Positions 1 through 9,078 of a stretch of 64,000 bases of DNA are shown in pieces; position 1 is the first letter of the stretch, and the number at the start of each line of letters is the position of its first letter. The stretch spans positions 1 through 64,000 of the forward strand of contig NZ_FNCF01000006.1 of assembly GCF_900100695.1 (NCBI RefSeq). The letters run 5' to 3'. The position numbers and the translations under genes were made by a program. Source of the DNA: Klenkia brasiliensis. GTDB taxonomy: Bacteria > Actinomycetota > Actinomycetes > Mycobacteriales > Geodermatophilaceae. The notes under the pieces were generated by a model. It saw only the letters and a list, made by a program, of their open reading frames with translations. It was not told the origin of the DNA and did not search any database.

Positions 1-783
1 GACGCCCGCAACATCTCCACCTCGATCGTGCGCGACGGCGACGACTACGTCATCAACGGCCGCAAGTGGTGGATCACCGGCTCGGCCGACGAGCGCTGCC
101 AGGTCTTCATCGTCATGGGCAAGACCGACCCCGACGGCCCGCCGCACCGGCAGCAGTCGATGATCCTGGTCCCCCGCGACACCCCCGGCCTGGAGATCGT
201 CCGGCACCTGCCCGTCTTCGGCTACCAGGACCAGCACGGGCACTCCGAGCTGCGGTTCACCGACGTCCGGGTGCCGGCGCGCAACATGCTGGCCGGCGAG
301 GGCGACGGGTTCATGATCGCCCAGGCGCGGCTGGGCCCCGGCCGCATCCACCACTGCATGCGGGCGATCGGCATGGCCGAGCGGGCGCTCGCGCTGATGG
401 TGCGGCGCACGCAGGAGCGGGTGGCCTTCGGCCGCCCGCTGGCCGAGCAGGGCACCGTGCGCGAGCAGATCGCGCTGTCGCGCATCGAGGTCGACCAGGC
501 CCGGCTGCTGGTGCTCAAGACTGCCGACCTGATCGACAGGTACGGCGCCAAGGGCGCCCGCACCGAGATCGCCGCCATCAAGGTGGCCGCACCGAAGGTG
601 TGCCTGGACGTCATCGACCGCGCCATCCAGGTGCACGGCGGCGCCGGGGTCAGCGACGACACCCCGCTGGCCGAGTTCTGGGCGCACGCCCGCACCCTGC
701 GGATCGTCGACGGCCCCGACGCCGTGCACATCCGTTCGGTGGCCAAGGAGGAACTGGCGCGCGAGCGGCCCTACGCGGGCTGA
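1..783 (+). CDS. Acyl-CoA dehydrogenase, C-terminal part (5' end outside window)
   Basis: The frame is open from base 1 to the TGA at 781-783, so about 260 C-terminal residues are present and the N-terminal part of the flavoenzyme is missing. The visible part runs from the middle beta domain ([10 protein letters not shown], near residues 18-27) into the C-terminal four-helix domain, with the FAD/dimer segment FGRPLAEQG (near 139-420s bases) and the late motif [10 protein letters not shown] followed by [10 protein letters not shown] near the C-terminus. These last motifs are characteristic of the ACAD10/ACAD11-like branch, which oxidises long or branched acyl-CoA. It would transfer electrons to ETF in the cytoplasm. 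Substrate cannot be read from this fragment. It converges on a small hypothetical gene four bases downstream. Confidence 0.93.
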   Translation, partial: DARNISTSIVRDGDDYVINGRKWWITGSADERCQVFIVMGKTDPDGPPHRQQSMILVPRDTPGLEIVRHLPVFGYQDQHGHSELRFTDVRVPARNMLAGEGDGFMIAQARLGPGRIHHCMRAIGMAERALALMVRRTQERVAFGRPLAEQGTVREQIALSRIEVDQARLLVLKTADLIDRYGAKGARTEIAAIKVAAPKVCLDVIDRAIQVHGGAGVSDDTPLAEFWAHARTLRIVDGPDAVHIRSVAKEELARERPYAG

Positions 784-787
784 GCGC

Positions 788-991
788 TCACATCGTCATG
801 TTGCCGCCGATGGCCCCGGCGGCGATGTGGCCCTGCAGGGTGGCCTGGTCCAGGCCCACCGCGGTCAGCGCGTCGGCGTCGCGCTGGGTGTCGATCGTGT
901 CCGGCAGGTCGGCCGCGGCCAGGGCGTCGGCGGTGTCGTTGTCGCCCTGCCCGTGCAGCAGCTGCACCAGGTCCTGCTTCGCCAGCTCCAC
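788..991 (-). CDS. Small hypothetical protein, 67 aa
   Basis: A short frame starting at GTG (989-991), encoding 67 residues, acidic and alanine-rich, with no membrane segment, cysteine or recognisable motif. It begins MELAKQDLVQLLHG and ends in a glycine/methionine-rich tail. Codon positions look GC3-biased like real genes of the window, and it fits exactly between the converging acyl-CoA dehydrogenase and the upstream membrane gene. No function can be assigned. Confidence 0.55.
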   Translation of the reverse strand: MELAKQDLVQLLHGQGDNDTADALAAADLPDTIDTQRDADALTAVGLDQATLQGHIAAGAIGGNMTM

Positions 992-1010
992 GCCGTGCCT
1001 CCCGTCGCCG

Positions 1011-1029
1011 CGGGGGCCCGTCGCCCCCG
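1011..1029 (-). terminator. Possible hairpin between two small genes
   Basis: CGGGGGC (1011-1017) pairs with GCCCCCG (1023-1029) around a 5-nt loop. It lies between the 69-aa membrane gene and the 67-aa gene, both on the minus strand. No T-tract follows, as is common in high-GC actinobacteria, so termination is only suggested. Confidence 0.35.
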
Positions 1030-1071
1030 TCGGCGCAGGTGGTGCCCGTCACACCGAGGGGTAAACCGCGC

Positions 1072-1281
1072 TTACCCGCGGGCGCGGCGCACCAGGAACC
1101 CGCCGATGGCCGCCAGCAGCACCGCGACGACGATCTGCGCGACCGCCACCGCCGTCTGGTCCCGGGTGAACCAGGTGGGGCTGGAGAACAGCAGCACCAC
1201 CGCGATGCCGAGCAGGAGCAGCCCCACCAGGCGTTCGCGGCGGGCTGGTGCAGGTCCACGGCGGGTGCGGGGCTCGGCCAT
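1072..1281 (-). CDS. Small two-helix membrane protein, 69 aa
   Basis: Encodes 69 residues: a basic N-terminus (MAEPRTRRGPAPARRERL) followed by two hydrophobic helices at about residues 18-34 and 43-62, ending RRARG. It looks like a small integral membrane protein of unknown function. A hexamer TAGGCT (minus strand, bases 1293-1288) sits six bases before the ATG, so the transcript is probably leaderless. It lies between xylA and the 67-aa gene; no family assignment is possible. Confidence 0.65.
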   Translation of the reverse strand: MAEPRTRRGPAPARRERLVGLLLLGIAVVLLFSSPTWFTRDQTAVAVAQIVVAVLLAAIGGFLVRRARG

Positions 1282-1313
1282 GCGTGCAGCCTAGGAGCCC
1301 CGCACCCGAGCGG

Positions 1314-2459
1314 TCAGCGGACGCCGAGGAGGTGGTCCATGGCCAGCTGGTCCAGCCGCTCGAACGCGCAGCCCCGGGCCGCGAGCGCCTCGACGTCGAA
1401 GCTCTCCTCGCGCACGGTCGCCAGCGTCTCGCCGGCGGCCAGGGTGGGCTGGGAGAGCTCGGCGACCTTGGCGGTCTCGAGCGCCTCGGCCACCTCGGGG
1501 TCGGCCCGGAACGCCGCGGCCTTCTCCTTGAGCACCAGGTAGTTGGCCATGCACGCCCGCGCCGACTCCCAGACGCCCTCGACGTCCTCGGTGCGCGGCG
1601 GCTTGTAGTCGAAGTGCAGGTAGCCGTCGTAGCCCTGGGTCTCCAGGGTGTCCACGGTCCAGAACGCCCCGCGCAGGTTGCCGGCGCCGAAGCGCAGGTC
1701 CTGGTCGAAGCGCGGGCCGTGCTGGCCGTTGAGGTCGACGTGGAACAGCTTGCCGTGCCACAGCGCCTGGGCGATGCCGGCGGCGAAGTTCAGCCCGGCC
1801 ATCTCCTCGTGCCCGACCTCGGGGTTCAGCCCGACCATCTCGGAGTGCTCCAGCTCGCTGATCAGCGCGAGGGCGTGGCCGATCGTGGGCAGCAGGATGT
1901 CCCCGCGGGGCTCGTTCGGCTTGGGCTCGATGGCGAACCGCAGGTCGTAGCCCTGCTCCTGGACGTAGGCGCAGAGGGTGTCCAGGCCCTCCTTGTAGCG
2001 CTCCAGCGCCGCACCGATGTCCTTGGCCGCGCCGGACTCGGCGCCCTCGCGACCGCCCCAGAACACGTAGGTGGTCGCGCCCAGCTCGGCAGCCAGGTCG
2101 ATGTTGCGGGCGGCCTTGGCCAGGGCGTACCGGCGGACGTCGCGGTCGTTGGCGGTGAACGCGCCGTCCTTGAACACCGCGGCGCCGAACAGGTTGGTGG
2201 TGGCCATCTCCACGCCCATGCCGGTCTCGGTCAGGGCGTCCCTGAACCGGGCCAGGGTGGCGTCGCGGGTGGCGTCGTCGGGCACCAGGTCGTCGTCGTG
2301 GAAGGTCACGGCGGCGGCACCGAGCTCGGCGAGGCGGTGCACGGCCTCGACCGGGTCCATCGGCTCGCGGACGGGCCCGCCGAACACGTCGACGCCCTGC
2401 CAGCCGACGGTCCACAGGCCGAAGGAGAAGCGGTCGGCGGGGGTGGGGGTGCGGGTCAT
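1314..2459 (-). CDS. xylA: Xylose isomerase
   Basis: 381 residues, the usual length of class I actinobacterial xylose isomerases. Converts D-xylose to D-xylulose in the cytoplasm (also glucose to fructose) using two divalent metal ions in a TIM barrel. Visible catalytic residues match the family: His54 and Asp57 in VTFHDDD, Glu178 and Lys180 in [12 protein letters not shown], Glu214 and His217 in [10 protein letters not shown], and the metal-binding HVDLNGQ segment. Its ATG overlaps the stop of the upstream ROK regulator gene by four bases (ATGA), so the two are translationally coupled. Together with xylB on the other strand it completes the isomerase route of xylose use. Confidence 0.97.
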   Translation of the reverse strand: MTRTPTPADRFSFGLWTVGWQGVDVFGGPVREPMDPVEAVHRLAELGAAAVTFHDDDLVPDDATRDATLARFRDALTETGMGVEMATTNLFGAAVFKDGAFTANDRDVRRYALAKAARNIDLAAELGATTYVFWGGREGAESGAAKDIGAALERYKEGLDTLCAYVQEQGYDLRFAIEPKPNEPRGDILLPTIGHALALISELEHSEMVGLNPEVGHEEMAGLNFAAGIAQALWHGKLFHVDLNGQHGPRFDQDLRFGAGNLRGAFWTVDTLETQGYDGYLHFDYKPPRTEDVEGVWESARACMANYLVLKEKAAAFRADPEVAEALETAKVAELSQPTLAAGETLATVREESFDVEALAARGCAFERLDQLAMDHLLGVR

Positions 2460-3634
2460 GCGGAGGCCTCCAGGGGCACGATCGTCGGGTTGTCGAACAC
2501 CGGCTGCAGCGCGACGTGCGCGCCACCCCGGACGGCTGCGGTGAAGCCGAGGGTGGACAGGGCCACCCGGTCGGCGTCCTCGACCCGGGCCGCGAGTGCG
2601 GCGCGCAGCGGGTCGAGCAGGAACTCGCCGACCACGGCGAAGTACCCGCCGAGGACGACGACGGCGGGGTCGAACAGGGCCACCAGGACGGCGGCGCCCA
2701 CGCCCAGGCCGGTGCCGATGCCGGCGAGGGCCTCCAGCGTGCGGGCGTCACCGGCGCGGGCCCGGGCCACCACCTCACCGAGGCGGTCCTCCAGGTCGCG
2801 GCCGGGGTCGCGCAGCGGGTCGTCGGGGTCGGCGGCGGCGCGCAGCAGCGCGCCCAGGCCCACGACGGTCTCCCAGCAGCCGCGGCGGCCGCAGCCGCAG
2901 GGGGCGTCGCCGGGGGTGAGCGCGAGGTGGCCGACCTCGCCGCCCAGGCCGGTGCTGCCGCGCAGCAGCTGCCCGCCGGTCACCACTCCCCCGCCGACGC
3001 CGACCTCACCGGTCAGGTAGACCAGGTCGGGCACGCCGGCGTGCGGTCCGGCCGACACCTCGGCCAGCGCGGACAGGTCGGCGTCGTTGCCCACGGTGAC
3101 CGGCAGGCCGAGGCCGGCGAGGCCGGCCGCGACGTCCGTCCCGACCCAGCCGGGCAGGTTGGGCGCGGTGCGGACGACGGAGCCCTGCACCCCGCCCGGC
3201 ACGGCGACGGTGACCCCCACGGCGGCCGCGGCCTGGTTCGCCCGCGCCTCGGACACCAGCGCCGATGCGCGCGCCAGCACCTCGACCGGACGCAGGCCCG
3301 GGACGTCGAGGGCCGTCCGGGACTCCCAGCGGACCTGCCCGGCGAGGTCGAGGGCGAGCACCGCCAGGTAGTCCACGTTGACCTCGACGCCGATGCCGCA
3401 GACGCCCCCGGCCAGCCCGACCAGCGTGCCGGGGCGGCCCACGGAGCCGGGCCGGTGCACGGCGCCCTCGGCGACCAGACCGCGCTCGACGAGCTCGGTG
3501 ACCAGGCTGGAGACCGTGGCCTTGGTCAGCCCGGTGTCGGTGGCCAGCCGGGCACGGCTGCGCGGACCGCCGTCGCGCAGGCAGGCGAGCGCGGCAGCGA
3601 GGTTCGCGCTGCGCACCTGCCCCTGCGTCTGCAC
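2456..3634 (-). CDS. ROK-family repressor of the xylose locus (XylR-type)
   Basis: An N-terminal winged helix-turn-helix (about residues 3-60, [15 protein letters not shown] through [16 protein letters not shown]) precedes an ROK sugar-kinase-like domain. The second ROK signature with its zinc-type cysteines is present ([10 protein letters not shown]), as is the glycine-rich [15 protein letters not shown] chose the GTG at 3634 because homologues start just before [11 protein letters not shown]; a further GTG in frame at 3679 would add 15 residues that look like translated operator DNA. Proteins of this type bind operators in the absence of xylose. The gene is coupled to xylA downstream and is divergent from xylB, so it very likely controls both units. 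Confidence 0.9.
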   Translation of the reverse strand: MQTQGQVRSANLAAALACLRDGGPRSRARLATDTGLTKATVSSLVTELVERGLVAEGAVHRPGSVGRPGTLVGLAGGVCGIGVEVNVDYLAVLALDLAGQVRWESRTALDVPGLRPVEVLARASALVSEARANQAAAAVGVTVAVPGGVQGSVVRTAPNLPGWVGTDVAAGLAGLGLPVTVGNDADLSALAEVSAGPHAGVPDLVYLTGEVGVGGGVVTGGQLLRGSTGLGGEVGHLALTPGDAPCGCGRRGCWETVVGLGALLRAAADPDDPLRDPGRDLEDRLGEVVARARAGDARTLEALAGIGTGLGVGAAVLVALFDPAVVVLGGYFAVVGEFLLDPLRAALAARVEDADRVALSTLGFTAAVRGGAHVALQPVFDNPTIVPLEASA

Positions 3635-3645
3635 CGGCCACTCCC

Positions 3646-3668
3646 ATTCGTTCGGTCCCTGCACTATT
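3646..3668. promoter_or_regulatory. Candidate ROK operator between xylR and xylB
   Basis: ATTCGTTCGG (3646-3655) and CTGCACTATT (3659-3668) form an imperfect inverted repeat (6 of 10 positions) around TCC. The element is AT-richer than its surroundings and lies in the short divergent gap between the regulator and xylB, where a xylose-responsive operator is expected. The match is weak, so this is a candidate only. Confidence 0.4.
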
Positions 3669-3727
3669 GTCTGGGTCACGTCGCCCCGTCAACTGCGCCG
3701 CTCCCGCCCCACCACCCAGGAGGACCC

Positions 3728-5113
3728 GTGCCGCTCGTCGCCGGTGTGGACAGCTCGACCCAGGCCTGCAAGGTCGTCGTCCGCGACGCCGACTCCGGCG
3801 AGCTGGTGCGCGAGGGCCGGGCGCGCCACCCCGAGGGCACCGAGGTGCACCCCGACGCCTGGGAGGCCGCGCTCACCGAGGCGCTGGCCGCCGCGGGCGG
3901 GCTGGACGACGTCGCGGCGCTGTCGGTGGGCGGCCAGCAGCACGGCATGGTCTGCCTGGACGACGCCGGCGAGGTGGTCCGCCCGGCGCTGCTGTGGAAC
4001 GACACCCGCTCCGCCGACGCCGCCGCCGACCTGGTCGCCGAGCTGGGTGGCGGGCAGGCCTGGGCCGACGCGGTGGGCGTCGTGCCGGTCGCCTCCTTCA
4101 CCGGCGCCAAGCTGCGCTGGCTGGCCGACGCCGAGCCCGGCAACGCCGACCGCACCGCCGCGGTCTGCCTGCCGCACGACTGGCTGACCTGGCGGTTGCC
4201 CGGCGCGCAGGGCCTGGACACCCTGGTGACGGACCGGTCCGACGCCAGCGGCACGGCCTACTGGTCGGCCCGCACCGGGGAGTACCGCCGCGACCTGCTG
4301 GAGCTGGCGCTGCGCGGCCGCTCCCCCGCCGTCCCGCGGGTGGCCGGGCCGGCCGAGGTGGTCGGCCGGCACGGGCAGGTCGTCCTCGGCCCCGGCGCCG
4401 GGGACAACGCGGCCGCCGCCCTCGGGCTGGGCGCGGGCCCGGGCGACGTCGTCGTCTCGATCGGCACGTCGGGGGTGGTGACGGCGGTGTCCGACGTCCC
4501 GGCCGCCGACCCCACGGGCACCGTGGCCGGGTTCGCCGACGCCACCGGGCGGCACCTGCCGCTGGTCTGCACGCTGAACGCCGCCCGGGTGCTCGACGCC
4601 GCCGCGGCGATGCTGCGGGTGTCCCTGGACGAGCTCGCCGAGCTGGCGCTCGCCGCCCCGGCCGGCGCCGACGGGCTGGTGCTGGTGCCCTACCTGGAGG
4701 GCGAGCGGACGCCGGACCTGCCGCGCGCCACCGGCTCGGTGCACGGGCTGACGCTGCGCACCTCCACCCCGGCGCACTGGGCCCGGGCCGCCGTCGAGGG
4801 CCTGCTGTGCGGGCTGGCCGACGGCATCGACGCACTGGTGGCGCAGGGGGCCTCGGTGGAGCGGGTGCTGCTGGTCGGCGGGGGAGCGCGGTCGGCGGCG
4901 GTGCAGCAGATCGCCCCCGCGGTGCTCGGCCGGCCGGTCGTCGTCCCCGCGCCCGGCGAGGCGGTGGCCGACGGCGCGGCCCGGCAGGCGGCGTGGGTGC
5001 TGACCGGCGAGCTGCCGGGCTGGGCCGGGTCGGCCACCCGCACCGTGGAGGCCGACCCGACGCCGTCGGTGCGCGAGCGCTACGCCGAGGTGCAGCCCCG
5101 CACCGACCGCTGA
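3728..5113 (+). CDS. xylB: Xylulokinase
   Basis: 461 residues of the FGGY carbohydrate kinase family. Phosphorylates D-xylulose to xylulose 5-phosphate, which enters the pentose phosphate pathway. The N-terminal phosphate-binding loop [13 protein letters not shown], the substrate region with HGMVCLDD and LLWNDTRS, the [10 protein letters not shown] segment, and the C-terminal ATP-site glycine motifs ([17 protein letters not shown]) are all present. The GTG at 3728 was chosen because AGGAGG (3718-3723) lies four bases upstream and the protein then starts directly at the first beta strand; the frame remains open far upstream but antisense to the regulator. Divergent from the ROK regulator and xylA. 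Confidence 0.95.
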   Translation: MPLVAGVDSSTQACKVVVRDADSGELVREGRARHPEGTEVHPDAWEAALTEALAAAGGLDDVAALSVGGQQHGMVCLDDAGEVVRPALLWNDTRSADAAADLVAELGGGQAWADAVGVVPVASFTGAKLRWLADAEPGNADRTAAVCLPHDWLTWRLPGAQGLDTLVTDRSDASGTAYWSARTGEYRRDLLELALRGRSPAVPRVAGPAEVVGRHGQVVLGPGAGDNAAAALGLGAGPGDVVVSIGTSGVVTAVSDVPAADPTGTVAGFADATGRHLPLVCTLNAARVLDAAAAMLRVSLDELAELALAAPAGADGLVLVPYLEGERTPDLPRATGSVHGLTLRTSTPAHWARAAVEGLLCGLADGIDALVAQGASVERVLLVGGGARSAAVQQIAPAVLGRPVVVPAPGEAVADGAARQAAWVLTGELPGWAGSATRTVEADPTPSVRERYAEVQPRTDR

Positions 5114-5133
5114 CCCCGGCTCACCCCCGGCTC

Positions 5134-6687
5134 TCAGATGGCCGCGGGGTAGCGGGAGTGCTCGGGGAAGTTGCCGTACAGCAGCTCGCCCTCGGGGCCC
5201 TGGGTGACCGCCTGCACCAGCAGCTCGCCGCCCACGAAGCAGCCCAGCCAGGAGGCGCCGCGGCCGCCGAAGGGCTCGGCCCGGTCGCCGCGGGAGCGGG
5301 GCTTGTTGATGCCGACCTTGAACGCCTGCACCTCGCGGGCCAGCCGGTGCGCCTTCTCCTCGTCGTCGCAGGCCAGCGAGGCGACCAGCGCGCCGTTGGA
5401 GGCGTTCATCTGGGCCAGCAGCTCGGCCTCGCTGTCGACCACGACGATGGTGTCGACCGGCCCGAACGGCTCGGAGTGCATGAGCGCCGAGGCGCCGCCG
5501 GGGGAGAGCAGGGCGGCGGGCGCGACGTAGGCGGAGGTGTCCTGGCCGGCGATGAACCGGCCGTCGGCCAGCGACCCGCGCCAGAGCGGCACGGCGCCGC
5601 GGTGCATGGCGTCCGACACCCGCTCGCGCAGCTCGGTGGCCTTGCCCGCGCTGATCACCGGCCCGAAGTCCAGCACCGGCAGCTCGTCGTCGTCGTGCTC
5701 CACGGCCAGCGGGTGACCGAAGCGCAGCGACTGCACCACGGGCAGGTAGGTGGCCAGGAACTGGTCGACGAGCTCGCGCTGCACGACGTAGCGCGGGTAG
5801 GCGGTGCAGCGCTGCTTGCCGTACTCGAAGCCCTTCTTCAGGTGCGCGGCCAGGCCGTCCCAGTCGGAGAACTCCCAGATGCCCCAGGCGTTGAGGCCCT
5901 CCTGCTCGAGCATGTGCCGCTTGCCGGTGTCCAGCAGCCCGGCGGCGACCTTGCCGCCGTTGGAGCGCCCGCCGACGAAGGCCAGCGCGCCGACCTCGGG
6001 GGAGCGGACCAGCACGCTGGACAGCTCCGCCCCACCACCCGACAGCAGCGTCACCGGCAGGCCCTCGCGGGCCATCAGCGCGTGCGCCAGGGTCAGGCAG
6101 GTCGCCCCGCCCTGGGAGGGGGTCTTGGCGACGACGGCGTTGCCGGCCAGGAGCTGCACCAGCTCGGCGTGCACCAGCACCGACATCGGGTAGTTCCAGC
6201 TGGCGATGTTGGAGACCGGCCCGTCCAGCGGCGTCCGGTCCCCGAGCATCCCGTCGATCTCCTCGACGTACCAGCGCACGCCGTCCAGGGCGCGGTCGAC
6301 GTCGGCGCAGGCCAGCCGCCACGGCTTGCCGATCTCCCAGGCCAGCAGCAGCGCCAGGTCGTCGCGGGCGTCGGCCATCGCCTCGACCGCCGCGCTCACC
6401 CGCGCCTTGCGCTCGGCGACCGGGGTGGTCGCCCACTCCCGGTGCGCGGCGGCCGCAGCCAGCACGGCGTGCTGCGCCTCCCCGGCGGACACCTTGGGCA
6501 GCCCGGTCAGCTTCGAGCCGTCGACGGGGGAGACGAGGGTCTCGGGGTCGCCGATCGGCCGCCAGGACCCGTCGACCAGGTTGTGCAGCCGATCGGTGCC
6601 GAAGGCCTCCGGTGCCCGGTCCGCGGCCCGGCCGAGGACGGCGGCCCACTCGGTGCCGGGCTTCAGGTGCAACGACGTCGCTGTCAT
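5134..6687 (-). CDS. Aldehyde dehydrogenase family protein with an unusual general-base motif
   Basis: 517 residues, NAD(P)-dependent aldehyde dehydrogenase fold. Visible: oxyanion-hole Asn165 in SWNYPMS, cofactor Lys188 in VVAKTPS, and nucleophile Cys294 in KQRCTAYPR. The motif that normally reads LELGGK is here LEQEGLNAWGIW (residues 260-271), so the general base could be Glu261 or Glu263 and the following loop is unlike ordinary members. Function is probably oxidation of an aldehyde to an acid (or acyl-CoA) in the cytoplasm; the substrate is unknown. A CAGGGT hexamer six bases before the ATG suggests a leaderless transcript. It is divergent from a PTS IIB-like gene and converges on xylB. 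Confidence 0.85.
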   Translation of the reverse strand: MTATSLHLKPGTEWAAVLGRAADRAPEAFGTDRLHNLVDGSWRPIGDPETLVSPVDGSKLTGLPKVSAGEAQHAVLAAAAAHREWATTPVAERKARVSAAVEAMADARDDLALLLAWEIGKPWRLACADVDRALDGVRWYVEEIDGMLGDRTPLDGPVSNIASWNYPMSVLVHAELVQLLAGNAVVAKTPSQGGATCLTLAHALMAREGLPVTLLSGGGAELSSVLVRSPEVGALAFVGGRSNGGKVAAGLLDTGKRHMLEQEGLNAWGIWEFSDWDGLAAHLKKGFEYGKQRCTAYPRYVVQRELVDQFLATYLPVVQSLRFGHPLAVEHDDDELPVLDFGPVISAGKATELRERVSDAMHRGAVPLWRGSLADGRFIAGQDTSAYVAPAALLSPGGASALMHSEPFGPVDTIVVVDSEAELLAQMNASNGALVASLACDDEEKAHRLAREVQAFKVGINKPRSRGDRAEPFGGRGASWLGCFVGGELLVQAVTQGPEGELLYGNFPEHSRYPAAI

Positions 6688-6722
6688 GTCGGCACCCTGC
6701 CAGAACGCTGCCCGCCGCGTGG

Positions 6723-6736
6723 GTGACCGCGATCAC
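6723..6736. promoter_or_regulatory. Candidate Crp/GlxR-type site
   Basis: GTGACCGCGATCAC has GTGA and TCAC half-sites separated by six bases, the layout of cyclic-AMP receptor protein family sites (actinobacterial GlxR/Crp consensus TGTGAnnnnnnTCACA). It lies between two divergent genes, the aldehyde dehydrogenase and the IIB-like protein. The outer T and A are absent, so this is moderate evidence. Confidence 0.4.
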
Positions 6737-6814
6737 GGTTGAGAAGAGCGTCACACCTGCCGACGACAGGGGAGAATGAGAGTTCATCCACCAGCGAGGA
6801 GCCTGAGTTCCACC

Positions 6815-7117
6815 ATGCCCACCATCGAGGGAACCGCCGTCCGCAAGCTCGTCATCGCCTGCGATGCCGGCATGGCCAGCAGCGTGCTGATGAGCGTCCA
6901 GCTGCGCAAGCACCTCGGTGACGTCGTGGTCGAGCACAGCCCGCTGGACGCGCTGCCCGAGGACGCCGACGTCGTCCTGACCCACGGCAAGCTGGCCGAC
7001 CGGGTCCGTGCCGCCGCCGGCGACCGCCCGGTCATCGCCTACACCGCCGTCGTCGGCGACCCCGCCGTGGCCGGCCTGGTCGCCGCGATCCGCGCCGGCG
7101 AGCCCATCTCCGGCTGA
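6815..7117 (+). CDS. Free-standing PTS mannitol-type IIB-like domain protein
   Basis: 100 residues from the ATG at 6815. The core KLVIACDAGMASS (Cys16) is the phosphocysteine loop of PTS IIB domains of the mannitol/lactose superfamily, in which the P-loop reads CDxGMGSS; here the second glycine is alanine. A valine-rich second strand (DADVVLTHGKLADR) follows, as in mannitol IIB. No IIA, IIC, HPr or enzyme I gene is visible nearby, so it is either an orphan phosphotransfer component or a regulatory relic. GAGGAG lies 13 bases before the start, longer than ideal; an ATG at 6776 in the same frame is an alternative start. Convergent with the LCP gene. Confidence 0.7.
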   Translation: MPTIEGTAVRKLVIACDAGMASSVLMSVQLRKHLGDVVVEHSPLDALPEDADVVLTHGKLADRVRAAAGDRPVIAYTAVVGDPAVAGLVAAIRAGEPISG

Positions 7118-7124
7118 CCGCTCG

Positions 7125-8963
7125 TCAGCCCCGCGACGGGGGTTCGCCGGCCTCCAGGGCCGCGCGCGCCGCGGCCGGGTCGTAGGCGCAGGCGTCGGTG
7201 ACGTCGGTGACCGCCCCGGCCACCGGCGCGGGGGTCGCCGACACCTCCGAGGTCGGGGCCGCGGACGTCGTCGGCGCGGCCGAGGTGGTCGGTGCCGGGA
7301 CGGGTGCGGTGCCCAGGGCCTGCTGCACCAGCGCGCGCATGCGGTCGTAGTCCGGGTAGGCCGGGTCGATCGCCGAGTTGTCGAACACGACGCTGCGGAT
7401 GTCGGCGTCCTTGACCAGGAAGGCCAGGTCGACGAAGTCGTCGAGGACCGACTGGGGGACGTCGGTGGAGACGATGTCCGACGTCGTGGCGGCCAGCTGC
7501 TGGTAGCGGGTCAGCAGGGTGACCGGGTCGGCCGCGTCGACGATCGCGTCGAGCACGCAGCGCTGGCGGTCCATCCGCAGGTAGTCGGTGAGGCCGAAGC
7601 GGCCGCGGGCGAAGTCCAGCGCCGTGGTGCCGTCCATCTCCTGGTCCGGGCCGGGGGCGATGTAGCGGTCGGGCAGGGTGCCGGTGGCCTGGTCGCCGTT
7701 CACGGGGACGTAGTAGTTGACGTTGACCGTGATGCCGCCGAGGGCGTCGACCAGCTGGCTGAACCCGTCCAGGTTGACCAGCACGTAGTAGTCGATGGGC
7801 AGGCCCAGGGCGGTGCCGACCCCCAGCTTGAGCCAGTCGGCACCCGGGTTGTCGCTGGGGGTGCCGAGCGCGTCGGGGTACAGCGCGGGTCCGTTGCGGT
7901 AGACCGCGTTGAGCAGGCCCTCGCTCTCGGAGTCGGCCTCGAACCCGTCGGGGAACAGCTGCGCGAGCTCCGAGCCGGGCGGGAACGGCAGGTTCTCCAG
8001 GTTGCGCGGCAGGCTGAACAGCGTCGTGTCGCCGGTGTCGGTGTCGATGCTGGCCACGATCACGGTGTCGGTGCGCACGCCGTCGCGGCCCGCGCCGCCG
8101 TCGCCCCCGAGCAGCAGGACGTTGACCCGCTCCTGGTCCCCGAACGGGTTGACCGGGTCGGCCGGCTCCTGCACGGTCGCGCTCTGCCCGTCGGCGAAGA
8201 CGGTGTCGACCAGCCCGCGCTGCGCGCCGGCCACCCGGACGGCGGTGACCGCGGGGACGGCGACCGCGGCGACCAGCAGCGCCACCAGCACGGCACCGGC
8301 GCCCTGCTGCAGGCGGGAGGTGCGGCGGGGGAGCAGCAGCCGGTACCCGGTGACCACCACCGCGATCCAGAGCACGGCCAGCACGCCCACCCCGACCATC
8401 ACGCCGAGCAGCACCTGGGGGTCGACCGCGGCCCGGACGGCGGTGCGCTGACCGGCGGTGGCCAGCCAGACCGCGCCGCCGAGCAGCAGGAGGAACACCG
8501 CCAGGACCACGGCACCGGTGCGGCGCCACCCGGCGGCGAGCAGGCCGGCGCCCGGCACGACGGCGCCGAGCACGGTCAGCGCAGCGGCGCGCCCGAAGCT
8601 GCGGGCGGGGCGGACGGACCGGTCCTGCTCCTCTGGCACGCGGTCGGTCTCGCCGTCGGGGTCGGGGTGGTACCCCGGGACGGAGGAGGCCACGGCCATC
8701 GGGGGCAGGCCGGCGGCGGCCCGGGCCTGCGCGGCGAGCTCGGGGTCGGTGCCGCCCTCGGCGCGGCGCCGGCCGGCGGTCGTCGGCCCCGGGACGGGCG
8801 GTGGCCGGTCGCCGGGGGACCGGTCACCGGGGGACTGCGCGCCGGGGGGCTGCGCGCCGGAGGGGTGGGTGCCGGGCACCGGCGGCCGTGCGGCGCGCAG
8901 GTCGCGGCGGGGGATGCGGGTGGTGCGGTCGACCGGGTCGGTCGGGTCGGTCGGGTCGGTCAC
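7125..8963 (-). CDS. LytR-CpsA-Psr (LCP) family cell-wall glycopolymer ligase
   Basis: About 612 residues from the GTG at 8963. A long proline/arginine-rich cytoplasmic tail is followed by about four hydrophobic helices (roughly residues 130-290) and then the extracytoplasmic LCP domain: VNVLLLGGDGG, DTVIVASIDTDTGDTTLFSLPRN, and the arginine-rich FARGRFGLTDYLRMDRQR that binds the polyprenyl pyrophosphate head. LCP enzymes transfer lipid-linked polymers such as teichoic acids or arabinogalactan to peptidoglycan. A C-terminal Thr/Ala/Pro-rich segment (PTTSAAPTTSAAPTSE) links to a short tail. The frame is open 33 codons further upstream, but family members start near this GTG. Confidence 0.88.
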   Translation of the reverse strand: MTDPTDPTDPVDRTTRIPRRDLRAARPPVPGTHPSGAQPPGAQSPGDRSPGDRPPPVPGPTTAGRRRAEGGTDPELAAQARAAAGLPPMAVASSVPGYHPDPDGETDRVPEEQDRSVRPARSFGRAAALTVLGAVVPGAGLLAAGWRRTGAVVLAVFLLLLGGAVWLATAGQRTAVRAAVDPQVLLGVMVGVGVLAVLWIAVVVTGYRLLLPRRTSRLQQGAGAVLVALLVAAVAVPAVTAVRVAGAQRGLVDTVFADGQSATVQEPADPVNPFGDQERVNVLLLGGDGGAGRDGVRTDTVIVASIDTDTGDTTLFSLPRNLENLPFPPGSELAQLFPDGFEADSESEGLLNAVYRNGPALYPDALGTPSDNPGADWLKLGVGTALGLPIDYYVLVNLDGFSQLVDALGGITVNVNYYVPVNGDQATGTLPDRYIAPGPDQEMDGTTALDFARGRFGLTDYLRMDRQRCVLDAIVDAADPVTLLTRYQQLAATTSDIVSTDVPQSVLDDFVDLAFLVKDADIRSVVFDNSAIDPAYPDYDRMRALVQQALGTAPVPAPTTSAAPTTSAAPTSEVSATPAPVAGAVTDVTDACAYDPAAARAALEAGEPPSRG

Positions 8964-9078
8964 GCCCTCACCCGCACGCCTCTCCCCCGCTCGTCGGCCG
9001 TCCGCATCCGCCCATGATCGCACCGGTGGGACGGGCGGGTCGTCCTGGGCGAGCAGGGTCACCCGTCGGCGGGACCCC

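Noticed and set aside
3689-6985. A long minus-strand frame across xylB and the aldehyde dehydrogenase.
   Set aside because: It spans two real genes in another frame and shows no motif.
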